From positions 124,001-188,000 of the forward strand of contig NZ_CP115464.1 in assembly GCF_027912515.1 (NCBI RefSeq): 64,000 nt of DNA, read 5' to 3'. The notes under the pieces are model-generated. The model saw nothing but the letters and a program-made list of their open reading frames with translations. It was not told where the DNA came from and did not search any database. The position numbers and the translations under genes are program-made. Shown piece by piece: positions 60,664 through 64,000 of the stretch (its first letter is position 1; the number at the start of each line of letters is the position of its first letter). The stretch is from Brevundimonas sp. NIBR10 (GTDB lineage Bacteria > Pseudomonadota > Alphaproteobacteria > Caulobacterales > Caulobacteraceae).

Positions 60664-60710
60664 CCCATGACCCCGAAAAGTGTCTGCGGTTTTCGGAACA
60701 GGTCATGGGC
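60663..60710. repeat. Alphaproteobacterial CCGAAAAG palindrome
   Basis: Outer arms GCCCATGACC and GGTCATGGGC pair perfectly; inner arms CCGAAAAG and GGTTTTCGG nearly so. This is the imperfect palindrome with CCGAAAAGTG and TTTTCGG known to be scattered in rhizobia and other alphaproteobacteria. It fills the rlmH-envC gap. The first ATG of the envC frame (60705) lies in its right arm. Confidence 0.75.
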
Positions 60711-60719
60711 CAGACAACG

Positions 60720-61826
60720 ATGAGAAAGCTGGTCGCCACCACCCTGTTGATCCTGCTCGCCGTCGGTCCGGCCGCGAGCCTGCGTGCCCAGGATCAGGCC
60801 CTCGAGACCGGAGACACCCAACCCACCGACCTGCGCTCGCTCCAGGCCGAGTATCGTGACGAACAGGTTCGCGCCCGCCGGCTGCGCGCCGACGCCGTGG
60901 ACGCACAGACAGAACTGGCGGCACTGGAGCGCCAGCTGTCCGCCCTGCGCCAGGCCCGAGATACCGACGACGCCCAGTTGAACGCCCAGCGCGCCCGCCT
61001 GTCCGAACTGGCGCGCCAGGAGACGGCGCTTGTCGCGGACCTGTCGGGGGAGCGCGCCGTGCAGGGCCGGCTGCTGTCGGCCCTGCAGATGATGAGCCGG
61101 CGCCCGCCGCCACCCCTGCTGATCCCGTCCGACAAGGCCGTGGACACGGTCCGCGCCGCCATATTGATGCGCGCCATGACGCCGGAGCTCGCCCGCCGCG
61201 CCCGGGTTCTGGCGGATCGTCAGGCCGAGATTACCCGCATCCGCCGCCTCGCCGTCCTGTCCAGCGAACGGTTGCTGACCGTCGAGAGCGCCCAGGGCGA
61301 CCGGCGCGGCGAGATCGAGGCCCTGAGCACACGCAAGACCGCCCTGCTGGCCGTGCTGCGCGCCGACGCCCAGCGCAGCGAGCGCGCCGCCGCCGTGCTG
61401 GAAGCCCGCATCCGGGCTCTGGGCGGCACCGTCGGATCAGCGCCCGACATGGACGCGGAGCCCGTCGCAACCCGCCTGCCCGGCGGTCGCGCCCGCCTGA
61501 CCTCGCCCCTGCCCGGCCTGCCCAGCGGCGGTTTCGGCGACGGATCGACCGGCCTGCGCTGGAAGGGCGACGGCCGCACCGTCTCCGCCCCCGCCTCCGC
61601 CGTCGTCGACTACGCCGGCCCCCTCAACGGCTGGGGCCAGGTGGTGATCCTGGATCTCGGCCCCGGCTGGCGCGTCGTCCTGGCGGGATTGGACAGCGTC
61701 TCGGTCGAGACCGGTGCCCGCGTCTCCGACGGCCAGGGCCTGGGCAAGGCCGCCACCGACGGCGAGGTCTATTTCGAACTCCGCCGCGAGGACCGCCCCA
61801 TCGATCCGGGACGCTGGCTCCAGTAG
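60720..61826 (+). CDS. envC: Murein hydrolase activator EnvC-like (degenerate LytM)
   Basis: A 368-residue exported protein. The signal peptide is KLVATTLLILLAVGPAASLR; coiled coils cover about 25-230 (TELAALERQLSALRQARDTD); and the C-terminal LytM/M23-like domain covers about 255-365. The domain lacks the zinc ligands: the first His site reads GLRWKGDGRTV and the last HLHFE reads VYFELRRE. It should therefore be an activator of amidases at division, not an enzyme, as for EnvC and Caulobacter LdpF. ATG 60720 is preferred to 60705, which falls in a palindrome arm. Confidence 0.88.
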   Translation: MRKLVATTLLILLAVGPAASLRAQDQALETGDTQPTDLRSLQAEYRDEQVRARRLRADAVDAQTELAALERQLSALRQARDTDDAQLNAQRARLSELARQETALVADLSGERAVQGRLLSALQMMSRRPPPPLLIPSDKAVDTVRAAILMRAMTPELARRARVLADRQAEITRIRRLAVLSSERLLTVESAQGDRRGEIEALSTRKTALLAVLRADAQRSERAAAVLEARIRALGGTVGSAPDMDAEPVATRLPGGRARLTSPLPGLPSGGFGDGSTGLRWKGDGRTVSAPASAVVDYAGPLNGWGQVVILDLGPGWRVVLAGLDSVSVETGARVSDGQGLGKAATDGEVYFELRREDRPIDPGRWLQ

Positions 61827-61845
61827 CGGTATTCAGATGGCGATG

Positions 61846-62006
61846 TTCTTCCCCCGCATGCGGGGGAAAGCGGTCCGTCGTCGAGCGAAGCGAGACCAGG
61901 ACCGATGGGGGAAGTCTTACTTCTTCGCCCTGCATGACACTGCCCCCATCGTCGCTGGATCGCTTCGCGATCGACGCGACACTTCCCCCGCTGCGCGGGA
62001 GAAGAA
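61846..62006. repeat. Palindromic intergenic element (family C), copy 2
   Basis: It begins with the hairpin CTTCCCCCGCATGCGGGGGA, then AAGCGGTCC, a GAGCGAAGCGAG hairpin, GGACCGATGGGGGAAG; after a spacer it is answered by TGCCCCCATCG, TGGATCGCTTCGCGATCGA and CTTCCCCCGCTGCGCGGGAG. It lies in the 310-base gap between envC and ilvA; the rest of the gap, including the sequence before ilvA, shows no gene. Confidence 0.8.
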
Positions 62007-62136
62007 GATTCTCGATTCACCCTCCCTCTCTGATCTCTACGCACCACTTTGATGCAGCATTTCTTGCGCGAACCGCTAGAAGACCGGTCAGAAATCACGC
62101 GCACACGCCGCCGCACCGCCTTCCAGAACACGACCC

Positions 62137-63660
62137 ATGCAAGACACCGTCCGCCGCATCCTGACCGCCCGCGTCTATGACGTGGCGATCGAGAGCCCGC
62201 TCGATCCCCTGCCGCGCCTGAGCGCACGCCTGGGTCGGCCGGTGTTGCAGAAGCGCGAGGACCTGCAGCCGGTGTTCTCGTTCAAGATCCGGGGGGCCTA
62301 CAACAAGGTCGCCGGGCTGGACGCGGCTTCCCTGGCGCGCGGCGTGATCTGCGCCTCGGCCGGCAATCACGCGCAGGGCCTGGCCCTGGCGGCGACCCGG
62401 CGCGGCGCGGTCTCGACCATCGTCATGCCTGTGACCACCCCGGCCATCAAGGTGGCGGCGGTCAGGGCGCGCGGCGGCAATGTCGTCCTGCATGGCGAAA
62501 CCTTCGACGAGGCCTATGCCCACGCCCGCGCGATCGAGGCTGAAACCGGCGCCGTCTTCGTCCACCCCTTCGACGACCCGGAGGTCATCGCCGGCCAGGG
62601 CACGGTGGGGCTGGAGATCATGCGCCAGCACTCCGGTCCGATCGAGGCCGTCTTCGTGCCGATCGGCGGCGGGGGCCTGGCGTCGGGCGTCGCCGCCATC
62701 GTCAAATTCCTGAGGCCCGAGACCAGGGTCATCGGGGTCGAGCCGGTCGATGCCGCCACCATGAAGACCGCCATCGACGCCGGCCGGGTGGTCACCCTCA
62801 ACAGCGTCGGCGTCTTCGCCGACGGGGTGGCGGTGCTGCGCGCGGGCGACGAGACCTTCCGCCTGTGCAAGGACCTGCTGGACGATATCATCCTGGTCGA
62901 CACCGACGCGATCTGCGCCGCGATCAAGGACATCTTCGACGACAGCCGCGCCGTCGCCGAGCCCTCCGGGGCCCTGGCCCTGGCTGGGCTCAAGGCCTGG
63001 GCCGCGCTGAATCCGTGCACGGACAATGACGCCGCCCTGATCGCCATCAACTCGGGGGCCAACGTCAATTTCGACCGGTTGCGCCACATCGCCGAGCGGG
63101 CCGAGATCGGCGAGGGGGCCGAGGCCCTGCTGGCCGTCGCCCTGCCCGACGAACGCGGTGCCTATGCCCGGTTCCTGCGCCTGCTGGACGGCCGGTCGGT
63201 GACCGAGTTCAACTATCGCTGGGCCCCGGACGGCGCGGCCCATTTCTTCGTCGGCGTCGCCCTGCGCAGCGGCCCGCACGAGAAGGAAGACCTGATCGCC
63301 ACCCTCCAGACCTCGGGCTACCGCGTCGAGGACATGAGCGACAACGAGACCGCCAAACTGCACGTCCGCTACATGGTCGGCGGCCGTGCGGCGGGACTGG
63401 AGGGCGAACGCATCCTGCGCTTCCAGTTCCCCGAACGCCCCGGCGCCTTCCTGCGCTTCCTGAATGCGCTCCAGCCCGCCTGGGCCCTGACCCTGTTCCA
63501 CTATCGCAACCATGGCGACGATGTCGGCCGCGTCCTGGCCGGAATCCAGGTCCCGCCTTCGGAACTGAACGCCCTCACCGAAGCCCTGAACGACCTCGGC
63601 TACCCGTACGTCGACGAAACCGACAACCCGGCCAGCCGGCTGTTCCTGGACGGGGTCTAG
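62137..63660 (+). CDS. ilvA: Threonine ammonia-lyase (biosynthetic IlvA)
   Basis: A 507-residue PLP enzyme turning threonine into 2-oxobutanoate, the first step to isoleucine. The PLP lysine is in FSFKIRGAYNK, with CASAGNHAQGLAL, the phosphate loop PIGGGGLASGVAA and NSGANVNFDRLR. Two C-terminal ACT-like regulatory domains (about 325-410 and 420-505: LLAVALPDERGAYARFLRLL, ILRFQFPERPGAFLRFLNAL) show the long, isoleucine-inhibited form. The stop overlaps the stop of the convergent gene at the window end. Confidence 0.96.
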   Translation: MQDTVRRILTARVYDVAIESPLDPLPRLSARLGRPVLQKREDLQPVFSFKIRGAYNKVAGLDAASLARGVICASAGNHAQGLALAATRRGAVSTIVMPVTTPAIKVAAVRARGGNVVLHGETFDEAYAHARAIEAETGAVFVHPFDDPEVIAGQGTVGLEIMRQHSGPIEAVFVPIGGGGLASGVAAIVKFLRPETRVIGVEPVDAATMKTAIDAGRVVTLNSVGVFADGVAVLRAGDETFRLCKDLLDDIILVDTDAICAAIKDIFDDSRAVAEPSGALALAGLKAWAALNPCTDNDAALIAINSGANVNFDRLRHIAERAEIGEGAEALLAVALPDERGAYARFLRLLDGRSVTEFNYRWAPDGAAHFFVGVALRSGPHEKEDLIATLQTSGYRVEDMSDNETAKLHVRYMVGGRAAGLEGERILRFQFPERPGAFLRFLNALQPAWALTLFHYRNHGDDVGRVLAGIQVPPSELNALTEALNDLGYPYVDETDNPASRLFLDGV

Positions 63661-64000
63661 CCGATGAGCTCTTCTCGAATGACCTGAATGAGCGGGGCGA
63701 CGCCATCGGACCCGGGATAGACAACCCGACCTTCGTTGGCCGCTGCGCTCGTCCGTTCCAGCTTGACCCCGGTGATCATGCGAATCCGCTCATCCATTCG
63801 CGCCGAGACAGCTGTCGGGGCGTGTTCGGCCCGACAATCGGCATAGGCGGCGTCACGCACGATACAGCTGATGTCCACGGGCGTCGGTACGCGCGGGGCA
63901 GGCGGGGTCTCGGGCCGCTCCTGGCGTCGGGCTGTACCGCTGATGCTGCGGCTCCGCTGGCGCTGATTGGGACGGTCATCGGCGTGCTCCGCCTCCCACT
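63657..64000 (-). CDS. Partial gene of unknown function, 5' end outside window
   Basis: The frame is open from the right edge to TAG at 63657, giving about 113 residues of the C-terminus. The visible part starts with a charged, Arg/Gln/Pro-rich segment (NQRQRSRSISGTARRQ, then a Pro-rich PETPPAPRVPTP) followed by a compact domain DISCIVRDAAYADCRAEHAP with two Cys, and IREELIG at the end. This layout (linker plus small domain with a Cys pair) would fit a secreted or membrane-anchored protein, but I recognise no family. An internal GTG start would shorten it to 73 residues. Confidence 0.55.
   Translation of the reverse strand, partial: WEAEHADDRPNQRQRSRSISGTARRQERPETPPAPRVPTPVDISCIVRDAAYADCRAEHAPTAVSARMDERIRMITGVKLERTSAAANEGRVVYPGSDGVAPLIQVIREELIG

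Overview
The window is a GC-rich alphaproteobacterial chromosome segment, most like Caulobacterales and in particular Brevundimonas. The reasons are a PodJ-like polarity protein, an alphaproteobacterial-type HisRS, Caulobacter-style promoters (TTGACGS-N10-14-GCTANAWC), large TonB-dependent receptors, and many paired intergenic palindromes. This assignment is inference from gene content; I could not search a database.

Layout. 1-1810 is the right-hand end of an integrated element: a small unknown gene, a helix-turn-helix/excisionase-like gene, a tyrosine integrase, and a 46-base copy of the 3' part of a CAT-anticodon tRNA that marks the attachment site. From 1906 on the sequence looks like ordinary core chromosome. 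2222-6673 is a minus-strand acyl-CoA catabolism cluster (MerR regulator, two acyl-CoA dehydrogenases, then rsmE) with a LiuR-like operator at its promoter. 6829-16524 holds a DUF2256 protein, a DoxX-like protein, SelO, NhaA, a TonB-dependent receptor, a PQQ-type sugar dehydrogenase, and a TIGR02186/TauE pair. 16653-20682 holds podJ with a CtrA-like box, and two small genes. 20690-28956 holds a serine hydrolase, a pectate lyase, queG, an M13 peptidase and a CPA2 antiporter. 29245-34982 holds a TetR regulator, a Rieske oxygenase, a ParDE toxin-antitoxin pair overlapping a DUF72 gene, an alcohol dehydrogenase, and an isomerase/FAH-hydrolase pair. 35203-41393 holds typA, a secreted protein, and a PhoD phosphatase with a TonB-dependent receptor. 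41768-46908 holds tRNA-Ala(CGC), a YggT protein, a hydroxyacyl-CoA dehydrogenase, two membrane proteins and hisS. 47329-54867 holds an MFS/cupin pair, dapE-ccmC-ccmD-ccmG, a MarR regulator and yciB-ftsY. 55074-63660 holds nadE, a PhnA-like gene, obg, nadD, rsfS, rlmH, envC and ilvA.

Working together. The 55-64 kb block is a housekeeping cluster (NAD synthesis, ribosome maturation, cell-wall cleavage control). The ccm genes are the late cytochrome c maturation steps. The acyl-CoA genes form a self-regulated beta-oxidation unit.

The most unusual non-coding content is a set of at least six families of inverted-pair palindromes, some of which carry the Shine-Dalgarno of the next gene, and an unassigned, well-folded ~125-nt RNA candidate between hisS and the MFS gene. 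I saw no CRISPR array, insertion sequence, rRNA, or recognisable new defence or biosynthetic system.
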